A stretch of DNA of 64,000 bases from Paenibacillus oryzae (GTDB lineage: Bacteria; Bacillota; Bacilli; Paenibacillales; Paenibacillaceae): positions 1 through 64,000 of the forward strand of contig NZ_LYPA01000070.1 of the NCBI RefSeq assembly GCF_001675045.1, in the 5' to 3' direction. Below are positions 42,806-51,802 of the stretch, one piece after another (position 1 is the stretch's first letter; each line of letters begins with the position of its first letter). A program made the position numbers and the translations under genes. The notes beneath the pieces were generated by a model. That model was given only the letters and a program-made list of their open reading frames with translations. It was not told where the DNA came from and ran no database searches.

Positions 42806-43326
42806 AAACACTCTATCGTTCCAGACGCGACAAAAAAATATTAGGACTTTGCGGCGGCTTAAGCCAGATGCTGAACGTAGACGCTACGCTCATTCGGATA
42901 TTGCTGATCGTCATAACAGTTCTGACAAGTGGAACGGTGATACTCATTTACCTCATTGCGGGCATGGTTGTGCCTAAGGAGCCGCCGATTTATGGCGGAC
43001 ACGGCCCCGGAGGTTACGGTGGAGGCTATGGAGGGAACGGCGGTCAAGGCGGCTTTGGCGGCAACCCGGGCCAGCCTGGCGGTTTCGGCCAAGGCGGAGC
43101 TCCCGGAGGCTTCGACTCTCGGGGCCAAGGCTTTGGCGCACCGCCGCCACCGCCTGCGGGCCCTGCTGGAAACGGCAACTGGAATACTCGTCCAGGTAAT
43201 CAGACACCACCTGCCGCAAACGCGGATTTCGATACAATGATGGATGATCTTGAGAAAAAGGCATTACGGCGCGAAATTGAAGAATTGAAAGCTAAAATGG
43301 CTAAATACGAGAAGGGAGAATCTTAA
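42793..43326 (+). CDS. PspC-domain membrane protein with Gly/Pro-rich tail
   Basis: 177 residues. The N-terminal PspC domain (about 1-60, LYRSRRDKKILGLCGGLSQMLNVDATLIRILLIVITVLTSGTVILIYLIAGMVVP) has one membrane helix. A Gly/Gln/Pro/Tyr-rich low-complexity stretch follows (about 65-135), then a short coiled coil (about 145-175). PspC proteins are toxin-like membrane switches in phage-shock responses. ATG 42793 lies inside the previous gene; TTG 42802 is a possible start. It sits between two PspA genes. Confidence 0.85.
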   Translation: MVVLKTLYRSRRDKKILGLCGGLSQMLNVDATLIRILLIVITVLTSGTVILIYLIAGMVVPKEPPIYGGHGPGGYGGGYGGNGGQGGFGGNPGQPGGFGQGGAPGGFDSRGQGFGAPPPPPAGPAGNGNWNTRPGNQTPPAANADFDTMMDDLEKKALRREIEELKAKMAKYEKGES

Positions 43327-43327
43327 T

Positions 43328-44056
43328 ATGGGAATCTTTAAAAGAATGAAGGATATGACGAAGGCATCGGTGAATGAGGTATTGGATAAGCTGGAAGATC
43401 CGGTTGTTATGCTTAATCAGTATTTGCGCGACATGGAATCTGAAATTCATCAGGCAGAGGTAACGGTTGCCAAGCAAATGGCAAATGAACGCCGCTTGAA
43501 GCAACGCCTCGACGATGCCGTCCGCAATGCGGCGGATCGCGAATCCAAAGCGGAAGCCGCTGTGCGCGCCGATCAGGAAGAGCTGGCTCGCAAGCTGCTG
43601 GAGGAAAAGCTTTATTTTGACCAGAAAATCACGGAATATCTGGAGCTGCACGCCGGGGCGAAGGATCAAGCCGACGAGCTTATGAATCAGCTGCACGGCA
43701 TGAAGGAAGAATTCTATCAGCTGCGCAACAAGCGCAACGAGCTGGCATCCCGTGCGCAGGTCGCCAAAGCGCAAAAGCAAATGGCGCAGCTTAGCACCAA
43801 CAGCACGATTGATAGCGGAACAGCAGCAAGAGGCTTTAATCGCATGGAAGAAAAAATTATGCAGCTGGAGGCGGAAGCCGATGTGCTCCGCACCCCATAT
43901 GGCGGATACGGCAGAGTAGGCTCTGCAGCTCCTGTCAGCACGGCTGATCTGGAGAAGCAAATGAAGGTTGACGAGCAATTGCAGGCGCTCAAAAACAAGC
44001 TTGGCGGCGCATCCTCCGTTTCGGCTTCCAAAGCCGAAGAGACGGCGGGAGAATAA
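43328..44056 (+). CDS. PspA/IM30-family protein, copy 2
   Basis: 242 residues, coiled coil. Opening GIFKRMKDMTKASVNEVLDKLEDPVVMLNQYLRDMESEI is close to canonical PspA/LiaH/Vipp1, closer than copy 1. The only gap to the PspC stop is one base, so they are co-translated. With copy 1 it may form mixed oligomers or serve different signals. Confidence 0.9.
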   Translation: MGIFKRMKDMTKASVNEVLDKLEDPVVMLNQYLRDMESEIHQAEVTVAKQMANERRLKQRLDDAVRNAADRESKAEAAVRADQEELARKLLEEKLYFDQKITEYLELHAGAKDQADELMNQLHGMKEEFYQLRNKRNELASRAQVAKAQKQMAQLSTNSTIDSGTAARGFNRMEEKIMQLEAEADVLRTPYGGYGRVGSAAPVSTADLEKQMKVDEQLQALKNKLGGASSVSASKAEETAGE

Positions 44057-44089
44057 CGATATCGCCATTCTCAAGCAACAAGAAAAGGG

Positions 44090-44129
44090 CATGAAAGCGG
44101 CGGACCGTCTAACGGTCTGCTCTTTCATG
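44090..44129 (+). promoter_or_regulatory. Stable hairpin between the second PspA gene and the kinase gene
   Basis: CATGAAAG (44090-44097) pairs with CTTTCATG (44122-44129), with inner GGACCGT/ACGGTC pairing. No T run follows, so it is more likely a processing or attenuation point that lowers kinase/regulator expression relative to PspA. Confidence 0.6.
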
Positions 44130-44215
44130 TGTAAATTCGCCCAGCGGCCGGCAGATCTTACAGATGACGGCCGGATACATATAAATGCAAGCAACCTCTA
44201 TAAGGAGCTGGATGC

Positions 44216-45220
44216 ATGAGCGCGGAGGAGCAGAACAAGCAAGAGAAGCGAAAGGAAGGCAACCCGGCCGAGGAAGCTAACACGCGCAACAGAGTGGAGT
44301 CGTTATTGTGGCTTTTTCTCATAGTGAGCATAAGCATTATTGTGCTGCAGGGCCTTAATATTATAAACTGGATACCATTAAAGGGAACGTGGGCCGTTAC
44401 GGGCCTTGCCCTTGCAGGTATGGCGCTTGCCGCTACGACGGTTAAGGGATATTTGCAAAATTCGAAGCTGAAGCAGTCTTTGAAACGTTTGACGGAGCAA
44501 CAGCGTAAACGCTATTATCCGGTTACGCTTGAAGCAGGCGAAGAAAGCGATAACGCGGCGGATCAAACGCTGCAAAGCGACGCGGAATGGACAGAAAAGG
44601 TGAAGTTTACCGCCGTTATTGAAGAAAGGCAGCGTTTGGCGCGCGAGCTGCATGATGCGGTAAGCCAGCAGCTGTTCGCGATTTCGATGACGGCTACTGC
44701 TGTCAGCCGGACAATCGAACGGGATTGGGAGCGGGCAAGACGGCAGGTACAGCTTATCGAGGAAATGGCCGCAGTGGCACAATCGGAAATGCGGGCGCTG
44801 CTGCTGCATTTGCGTCCTGTTCATTTGGACGGCAAAAATTTGGGCCAGGCGCTTAGCTTGCTTGTCGAGGAGCTAAAGCAAAAGGTGCCTATGGAAATTA
44901 GGCTGGAGGTCGACGAATCCATCCTGCTGCCGGCGGCTTCGGAGGATCATTTGTTCCGGATCGCACAGGAGGCATTGTCCAATACGCTCAGGCATTCCAA
45001 GGCGGAAAGCATGTCGATCAAGCTGTTCCGTCTCGATCACAAAGTGCATATGACGCTGCAGGACAGCGGCATCGGATTTGATCTGGAAGCAAAGAAGCAA
45101 TCGTCTTACGGTTTGCTGACAATGGAAGAACGCGTTATGGAGCTTGGCGGAGGCCTTCAGGTGATTACTCAGCCGGGCGAAGGCACAACGATCCATTTGT
45201 GGGTACCGATAGAGTCTTAA
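44216..45220 (+). CDS. LiaS/NarX-type sensor histidine kinase
   Basis: 334 residues. Two membrane helices (about 25-45 and 55-77) with almost no outside loop, then a HisKA_3 dimerisation motif ERQRLARELHDAVSQQLFAIS with phospho-accepting His, and an ATPase domain (EALSNTLRHSKA, DSGIGFD, YGLLTMEERVMELGG). The intramembrane-sensing layout is that of LiaS, which responds to cell-wall antibiotics. It lies 18 bases before its response regulator. Confidence 0.88.
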   Translation: MSAEEQNKQEKRKEGNPAEEANTRNRVESLLWLFLIVSISIIVLQGLNIINWIPLKGTWAVTGLALAGMALAATTVKGYLQNSKLKQSLKRLTEQQRKRYYPVTLEAGEESDNAADQTLQSDAEWTEKVKFTAVIEERQRLARELHDAVSQQLFAISMTATAVSRTIERDWERARRQVQLIEEMAAVAQSEMRALLLHLRPVHLDGKNLGQALSLLVEELKQKVPMEIRLEVDESILLPAASEDHLFRIAQEALSNTLRHSKAESMSIKLFRLDHKVHMTLQDSGIGFDLEAKKQSSYGLLTMEERVMELGGGLQVITQPGEGTTIHLWVPIES

Positions 45221-45238
45221 CTTAAAGGGGGGAGAACG

Positions 45239-45889
45239 GTGGATAAACCAATTAAAGTTTTGCTTGTGGATGATCATGAAATGGTGCGAATTGGCCTGGC
45301 GGCCGTTTTGGATACGGAGGACGGGATTGAGGTAGTGGGAGAAGCAAGCAACGGCCATGAGGGCATAAGGCTGGCGCTGTCCTACAAGCCGGACGTTGTG
45401 CTGATGGATTTGGTTATGGACGGAATGGACGGCGTGGAAACAACGGCAAAGCTTCTTCAGCAGCATCCCGACTGCAAGGTTATCGTATTGACCAGCTATA
45501 TTGACGATAGCAAGCTTTACCCCGTTATCGAAGCAGGCGCCTTCAGCTATTTGCTGAAAACATCCAGAGCCAATGAGATTGCAGAGGCAATCCGGGCGGC
45601 CGCCCGTGGACAATCCGTGCTGGAATCCCAGGTAGCCGCCAAAATGATGAATCGCTTCCGTCAGCCCAAGCAGCAGACGCAAGCGCCGCTGCATGACGAT
45701 TTGACAGAACGCGAGATGGATGTGCTGAAGCATCTGGCGCAGGGCAAATCCAATCAGGAAATAGCGGATGAGCTGTTTATAGGCGTCAAAACGGTCAAGT
45801 TCCATATTACAAATATTTTTAACAAGCTCCATGTGGAGGATCGAACGCAAGCGGCGATTTATGCCCATAAGCAAGGGATTGCTGAATAA
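45239..45889 (+). CDS. LiaR/NarL-type response regulator
   Basis: 216 residues. Receiver domain (about 1-120) with VLLVDDHEMVR, phospho-acceptor Asp in VVLMDLVMDG and Lys in YLLKTSRANE. LuxR-type HTH (about 150-212, LTEREMDVLKHLAQGKSNQEIADELFIGVKTVKFHITNIF). GTG 45239 is the start behind GGGGGGAGAA. Last gene of the PspA cassette and its likely transcriptional activator. Its 3' end overlaps the convergent mobB gene by 71 bases. Confidence 0.9.
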   Translation: MDKPIKVLLVDDHEMVRIGLAAVLDTEDGIEVVGEASNGHEGIRLALSYKPDVVLMDLVMDGMDGVETTAKLLQQHPDCKVIVLTSYIDDSKLYPVIEAGAFSYLLKTSRANEIAEAIRAAARGQSVLESQVAAKMMNRFRQPKQQTQAPLHDDLTEREMDVLKHLAQGKSNQEIADELFIGVKTVKFHITNIFNKLHVEDRTQAAIYAHKQGIAE

Positions 45890-46436
45890 AGGCCAGAATA
45901 GAGGCGTGGTCGTCCCTGCTGAACCTTGGCACAGAAGATAAGCGGGTTGTCTCTAAAACTTCTGCCAGAGGACCGTCCGCGGGCCAATTCGGCCAAATGA
46001 TAAACGCCAGCGGATTGGACAAGGCCAGGACGAGAGAGGCATCCTCCTCGCGCCGCAGCATAACAAGCTTGGGATAATCCGCTTGCTTAAATCCCTCAAC
46101 GATCACATAATGACAGCTGTCCATGCCGGAGAGCAAGGCTTCCAGGGAATCCGGTTTTTTTTTCAAAATGGCGGTTCGCGTCGAGGAAACAATTGCGGTC
46201 ACGTCCGCTCCGGCGGATTGATGAAGCCAGGTATCGGTAGCGGGTTTATCCATTTCAAATTCATGGGCATCGTGCTTGATCGTCCCCACCGTAAAACCGG
46301 CTTGCTTTAAAAGCTCCGTCAATCGGCAAACCATCGTGGTTTTGCCGGTTTTTTTGTAGCCGACAACCTGGATAACGACGGGCAGCCGCTTTCGATTGTC
46401 CAGCTGCTCCGAAATGATTGAGTTTTGGTCAGGCAT
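45819..46436 (-). CDS. mobB: Molybdopterin-guanine dinucleotide biosynthesis protein MobB
   Basis: 205 residues from ATG 46436 (GGAGG upstream); the frame extends to 46478. P-loop GYKKTGKTTMVCRLTELL (Walker A), then TIKHDAHEFEMDKPATDTWLHQSAGADV and YVIVEGFKQADYPKLVML, typical of MobB. MobB assists attachment of GMP to molybdopterin. The only molybdenum-cofactor gene here. Its 3' end runs 71 bases into the convergent response-regulator gene. Confidence 0.9.
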   Translation of the reverse strand: MPDQNSIISEQLDNRKRLPVVIQVVGYKKTGKTTMVCRLTELLKQAGFTVGTIKHDAHEFEMDKPATDTWLHQSAGADVTAIVSSTRTAILKKKPDSLEALLSGMDSCHYVIVEGFKQADYPKLVMLRREEDASLVLALSNPLAFIIWPNWPADGPLAEVLETTRLSSVPRFSRDDHASILAFIQQSLAYGHKSPLAFDPPHGAC

Positions 46437-46533
46437 GCAGGTATTCCTCCGTTGCGAATGGTATGCCTTATCGGACATCTCTTTCTCTAACTATATAGGC
46501 GGCAAGGGGGATGTCAAGGTTCGACAAGGATAT

Positions 46534-46541
46534 GCTATAAT
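46534..46541 (+). promoter_or_regulatory. Extended -10 promoter of the diguanylate cyclase gene
   Basis: TGCTATAAT at 46533-46541 is a perfect extended -10, the same octamer core as before the GGDEF-EAL gene. A TGTCAA at 46512-46517 could serve as -35 with 18 spacing. Confidence 0.55.
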
Positions 46542-46580
46542 GTGTGTCGGAATATAGTCATCATTCTGAGGTGAAACTTG

Positions 46581-47684
46581 TTGAGATCGAAACATTCCGT
46601 TTTACTAACGGAGCAGGAGCAGCAGAGGCAAACGAAGTGGATGAACTGGTATATGCGCATTTATTGGCTAGCCATTCTGGTTCATTTTTTGGCTCAGCTG
46701 GGAAGCTACCTGTTTTTACCCTATCCGGCATCCGCAAAAGAGTTTTACCTCTATGCATTAATCTATCCGACACTCGTGATGGCGGCCATTAACGGCGTTA
46801 CGCATTTGGTCGTGAAATTATCTCGCCGATGGGCATTTTATGCTATTTTCTCCGGCGGCACAATGGTATCTGCTGTTATTATTCACGTAAACGCGGATAT
46901 TCGAATTATCGGCGCCATTATGCTTCTTCCTATTTTGGCCTCCACTACCTTTTACCGCATCAAGCTGACATTGTTGACGGCGGCCTTTCAGTTAGCCGCT
47001 TTTGCCGGCTTGTATTACTTTAATGCCAGCTTCCGAAACTACACCACCCATTTTGACCTGATTGCCTACCCTCTATTTCTTCTGATGGCTACGATTATCG
47101 CCCTGTTTATTATTTTGAGAGGACGAGAGCTGGCCAGCGATTTACGCGACATGCTGCTTGCCAAGCAAGCGCTGATGATTGAAAACACGATTATGCAGCA
47201 ACGGTCCAAAACAGATGCTTTAACTAAGCTTTTTAATCATATCTCCTTCCATGAATTTTTTGAACTTGCCATTCAATATGCCGGTCAGGAAACGCCCTTT
47301 CACCTTGCAATCGTTGATATCGACAACTTTAAGCAGATCAATGATAATTATGGGCATCAGACAGGAGACCTTATCCTTGCCAGGGTGTCCGATTTAATTC
47401 GCGAGCATATGTCGCCAGTCGATATTCCGGCCCGCTATGGCGGGGAGGAATTTGCCCTGCTTCTATTCGATCAGACGTTTATGGAAGCCTATAACAAAAT
47501 GGAGAGGCTGCGCCGGGAATTATCTTTTACGAAGCACAGCGAAATTGACGGCAAAGCCGTTACCGTAAGTATAGGCTTAAAAAGCTGGTCGCCGGGAGAT
47601 ACCAAGGAAAGCTTGTTCGAGGAGGCCGACAGCTTGCTCTATATGGCCAAACGAAGCGGAAAAAATAAAACAGCCACGCCCTAG
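46581..47684 (+). CDS. Membrane diguanylate cyclase
   Basis: 367 residues. Six membrane helices in the first about 185 residues, then a GGDEF domain (about 205-365) with RYGGEEF (GGEEF at 287-291) and the substrate motif DIDNFKQINDNYGHQTGD. It makes c-di-GMP from GTP. No RxxD product-inhibition site precedes GGEEF, in contrast to the larger protein at 15526-17967. TTG 46581 or TTG 46578 starts it behind GAGGTG. Confidence 0.88.
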   Translation: MRSKHSVLLTEQEQQRQTKWMNWYMRIYWLAILVHFLAQLGSYLFLPYPASAKEFYLYALIYPTLVMAAINGVTHLVVKLSRRWAFYAIFSGGTMVSAVIIHVNADIRIIGAIMLLPILASTTFYRIKLTLLTAAFQLAAFAGLYYFNASFRNYTTHFDLIAYPLFLLMATIIALFIILRGRELASDLRDMLLAKQALMIENTIMQQRSKTDALTKLFNHISFHEFFELAIQYAGQETPFHLAIVDIDNFKQINDNYGHQTGDLILARVSDLIREHMSPVDIPARYGGEEFALLLFDQTFMEAYNKMERLRRELSFTKHSEIDGKAVTVSIGLKSWSPGDTKESLFEEADSLLYMAKRSGKNKTATP

Positions 47685-47696
47685 GGCAGCGGCCTG

Positions 47697-48380
47697 CTAA
47701 ATGGTTTTGTTGAATATAACTCCCCGCGGGGGAAGCGGCAAATAGGATTGTGATGCCCCGTAATAAAGAGCATATGGATATGCAGCGTAAAAGGGAAGCT
47801 TAAGAAGCTCGGCCGGAGAATGCTGCTCGGCGTAGGAAAAGGCAGTTTTCAGCTCATTCAAAAGGCCATCCGCTCCCAGCAGCAGCCGTTTGAGTCCAGC
47901 TGTATCGGAATGCCTGTCGCTTGGCTGGCCTGATTCTCCGTAAATGGAGGCCTCTCCATTCCGCAGCAGCCCTAGCTCCTTCACCGCCGGATGGCGCAAA
48001 GCAAGCTCCACGGCCTCCCATATCTCCTCCTTTAAAAAAGAACGCTGTCTTGAAAAGACGTTTCTCCAGTCCTCAATGCTGGCTGTTAAATGCTGCAGCT
48101 GCCTGGCAACCTCGTCGGGATGCCGTATGCCTTCTCTGCCTCCCAATTGCCGCTGCATGTCGGTCAGCTGAGCGATTGCTTTTTTGCTGAGCGTTAGCCA
48201 TTCCGCGGCTCCGCCGGCTGCTTTCGCATAGTCCTTGTCCCAAACATCTGCAGAAACCATTCTGCCTCCGTCGGCAGCTTCGCGGACGGCATCAAACTGG
48301 GCATAACGGTTTACCGGCTGAACGGGAGAATAGTGGTGGCTTCTTTCAATGCTTCGGATTGAACGAATAAACGAGGACAT
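47697..48380 (-). CDS. Hypothetical protein
   Basis: 227 residues from ATG 48380, preceded by AGGAGGTG; the frame is open 10 codons further. No family recognised. The sequence is soluble and largely helical: MSSFIRSIRSIERSHHYSP at the N-terminus, a helix-rich centre (AEWLTLSKKAIAQLTDMQRQLGG, EAVELALRHPAVKELGLL) and a Tyr/Pro-rich end. No signal peptide or membrane segment. Its stop lies 13 bases from that of the convergent cyclase gene. Confidence 0.65.
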   Translation of the reverse strand: MSSFIRSIRSIERSHHYSPVQPVNRYAQFDAVREAADGGRMVSADVWDKDYAKAAGGAAEWLTLSKKAIAQLTDMQRQLGGREGIRHPDEVARQLQHLTASIEDWRNVFSRQRSFLKEEIWEAVELALRHPAVKELGLLRNGEASIYGESGQPSDRHSDTAGLKRLLLGADGLLNELKTAFSYAEQHSPAELLKLPFYAAYPYALYYGASQSYLPLPPRGVIFNKTI

Positions 48381-48493
48381 AAGAAGGCACCTCCTGATTA
48401 ATGTGAGCAATTTCCTTTTTTATTATACGTTATAACGAACAGATAAGCTGTCGAAATCTGTTGTCGAAATTCTCTCCGCGTAATGTTTTATGA

Positions 48494-48518
48494 AAATAAA
48501 GCGCAGCTTTCACTGCGC
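48494..48518 (-). terminator. Terminator of the Sm-like gene
   Basis: GCGCAG/CTGCGC (48518-48513 with 48506-48501 on the minus strand) followed by TTTATTTTC. Confidence 0.75.
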
Positions 48519-48526
48519 CGCCTAAC

Positions 48527-48979
48527 TTAAACTATACGGACAAGAAATAAAATGTCGTCAAGATTGAGCGTTAAAATGCTGCTATTTTGCTCGTTTTTTT
48601 CCCGAGCAGCAGGATTGGACGCTTTTTTCGCGTACTTATTAGTAGATGAGCTTGCGGAGGCTTTTATTCTTTTTTTCTTTTTCGCAGCCGCCGGATTGCT
48701 GACCCCGGTTGTTCTTTTTTGTTCGTTGGGATCGGCCCCATCTCCCTCATGCTGGCTGCCGCTGCCCATGGAGGAATCGCCCATATGTCCGGGATGAACG
48801 CCTGGTCTGAATGGCCCCGGATGGTACGGCGATCCAAAGCCGATATCCAGATGTACGGCTCCTGCGCGGCTTGCCGACAACGTCCCGACGTAACGAATGC
48901 CGTTTTTCATAACCGCGCAAACGGGCATCCCGCAATAGCGGGAAATGATTTCTTCTTTTAAAGGATAAATTTGTTCCAT
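48527..48979 (-). CDS. Hypothetical protein with a short Sm-like N-terminus
   Basis: 150 residues. The first about 50 (YCGMPVCAVMKNGIRYVGTLSASRAGAVHLDIGF) resemble the strand pattern of Sm/Hfq-like folds, as in small Bacillus proteins of unknown role. The middle is Gly/His/Pro-rich (HPGPFRPGVHPGHMG), and the C-terminal half is strongly basic (KKKKRIKASASSSTNKYAKK) and ends with a hydrophobic strand. A nucleic-acid-binding role is possible but only inferred. AGGCAGGA precedes ATG 48979. Confidence 0.6.
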   Translation of the reverse strand: MEQIYPLKEEIISRYCGMPVCAVMKNGIRYVGTLSASRAGAVHLDIGFGSPYHPGPFRPGVHPGHMGDSSMGSGSQHEGDGADPNEQKRTTGVSNPAAAKKKKRIKASASSSTNKYAKKASNPAAREKNEQNSSILTLNLDDILFLVRIV

Positions 48980-49027
48980 TCCTGCCTGCCACCTTTCTTA
49001 TGCTGCATGCACCCATTGTATTCATGA

Positions 49028-50023
<996 letters not shown>

Positions 50024-50165
50024 AGAGTGATTTCAATCAGTAGAATTTGTATTGTTTATCAGTATTTTTTATGGGTCGATTAATGGCGAATTGGAATTGA
50101 ATATGCTACACTACATAACATGACAATGCAATGACTAAACTATATATAGAAAGAATGAGGAGTAT

Positions 50166-51722
50166 ATGACTTACAATACTATTCCCGATTCCATTTCACC
50201 GGAAGGCGCTGTTTATTATCTCTTCGGAGCAACAGGCGATCTGGCGCGGCGCAAACTGTTCCCGGCTTTGTTTAGTTTATATAAAGAAGGCAAGCTGTCT
50301 GAAAATTTTGCCGTTGTCGGCTTGGCTCGTCGTCCCCGCACGAACGAGCAGTTCCGCTCCGACCTTTACGAATCCATCAACGAGTTTTGCCGTTATCGCG
50401 CGGACGACTCGGAGCTGTGGAACAAGTTCCAGGAGCATTTCGTTTATATGTCGCTCGACATCAACAATGTTGACGGCTTCCGCGAGCTGAATTCGTTATC
50501 CTCGGAGCTTGACCGGAAATTTAATATTCCCGGCAACCGTCTGTTCTATCTGGCGCTGGCTCCATCGCTGTTCGGACCGGTATCCTTCAATTTGCGCGAC
50601 GGCGGCCTTCTGGAGTCCTCCGGCTGGCATCGCCTCGTTATCGAAAAGCCTTTTGGTTATGATCTGCCATCGGCGCAGAAGCTGAATGAGCAGCTTAATC
50701 AGGTTTTCAAGGAAGAAGAAATTTTCCGCATCGACCACTATCTGGGCAAGGAAATGGTGCAAAACATTCAGGTTATCCGTTTTGCGAATGCCTTTTTTGA
50801 ACCGCTCTGGAATAACAAGCACATCGCCAACGTTCAAATTACGCTATCCGAGACGGTAGGCGTAGAAGAACGCGGCGGTTATTACGACAAGTCCGGCGCG
50901 CTGCGGGACATGGTGCAAAACCATATGCTGCAAATGCTGACGATGATCGCTATGGAGCCGCCTAGCCGTCTGCACGGCGAAGATATCCGCGACGAAAAGG
51001 TGAAGGTGCTTCGTTCGCTGCGCGGCTATCAATCCAGCGATGATGTGCGCGAGCATGTTATCCGTGGTCAATATGCTGCCGGCTCTACCGGAGAAAAGCA
51101 ATTGCCGGGTTACCGCGAGGAGGAATCCGTAGATTCTTCGTCAACGACCGAAACGTATTTTGCCGCAAAAGTATTTGTGGACAATTTCCGCTGGGCGGGC
51201 GTACCGTTCTACATCCGTACAGGAAAACGACTGCCTGTCAAATCAACAGAGGTTGTGGTAGAATTCAAATCGATGCCGGAAAACGTTTTGTTTGCGCAAA
51301 AGCATGATTTGTCGCCAAACCTGCTTGTTATCCGGGTTAACCCGATGGAAGGCATCTACATTAAAATAAACGCCAAAAAACCGGGTTCGGACAATGCTGT
51401 TCAACCGGTAAATATGGAGTTTTGCCAAAGCTGCCAAATTGGCATCAATACGCCAGAGGCTTATGAGCGCTTGATTCATGATGCGGCGCGTGGCGACTCC
51501 ACCTACTTCACCCGCTGGGACGAGGTGGCTCATGCATGGGAGTTTGTGGATCGCATTGCCCAAGCATGGCGTGAGGAAAAAGGCGATCTGCAATATTATC
51601 CTGCCGGCTCGTGGGGCCCCAAAAAGGCCGAAAATCTGCTTAACGAAGACGGCTTCCACTGGTGGCCTGTAAACGGTCAAGAGGAAGATAACGTTATCTG
51701 GATTACCAACAGCCGCAGATAA
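50166..51722 (+). CDS. zwf: Glucose-6-phosphate 1-dehydrogenase
   Basis: 518 residues. Cofactor motif FGATGDLARRKLFPALF (about 20-36) and active-site RIDHYLGKEMVQN (about 190-202) with the catalytic His nearby. It oxidises glucose 6-phosphate to the 6-phosphogluconolactone with NADP, the entry of the oxidative pentose phosphate pathway. GAGGAG lies before ATG 50166. It is monocistronic by spacing. Other pathway genes are not nearby. Confidence 0.96.
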   Translation: MTYNTIPDSISPEGAVYYLFGATGDLARRKLFPALFSLYKEGKLSENFAVVGLARRPRTNEQFRSDLYESINEFCRYRADDSELWNKFQEHFVYMSLDINNVDGFRELNSLSSELDRKFNIPGNRLFYLALAPSLFGPVSFNLRDGGLLESSGWHRLVIEKPFGYDLPSAQKLNEQLNQVFKEEEIFRIDHYLGKEMVQNIQVIRFANAFFEPLWNNKHIANVQITLSETVGVEERGGYYDKSGALRDMVQNHMLQMLTMIAMEPPSRLHGEDIRDEKVKVLRSLRGYQSSDDVREHVIRGQYAAGSTGEKQLPGYREEESVDSSSTTETYFAAKVFVDNFRWAGVPFYIRTGKRLPVKSTEVVVEFKSMPENVLFAQKHDLSPNLLVIRVNPMEGIYIKINAKKPGSDNAVQPVNMEFCQSCQIGINTPEAYERLIHDAARGDSTYFTRWDEVAHAWEFVDRIAQAWREEKGDLQYYPAGSWGPKKAENLLNEDGFHWWPVNGQEEDNVIWITNSRR

Positions 51723-51739
51723 ATAGAAATACGAAATTT

Positions 51740-51762
51740 AAGTTGAACGATAGAAACAAGCG
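51740..51762. repeat. Short dispersed repeat
   Basis: AAGTTGAACGATAGAAACAAG then CG: the same as the inverse of 14229-14250 apart from a two- or three-base difference at its centre. It is part of the AAGTTGAA-bearing repeat group also seen near 15.2 and 31.8 kb. Confidence 0.5.
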
Positions 51763-51802
51763 AGCTCAAAACGTGCGGCTTTTATGTGAAGGGAAGTAAA
51801 GA

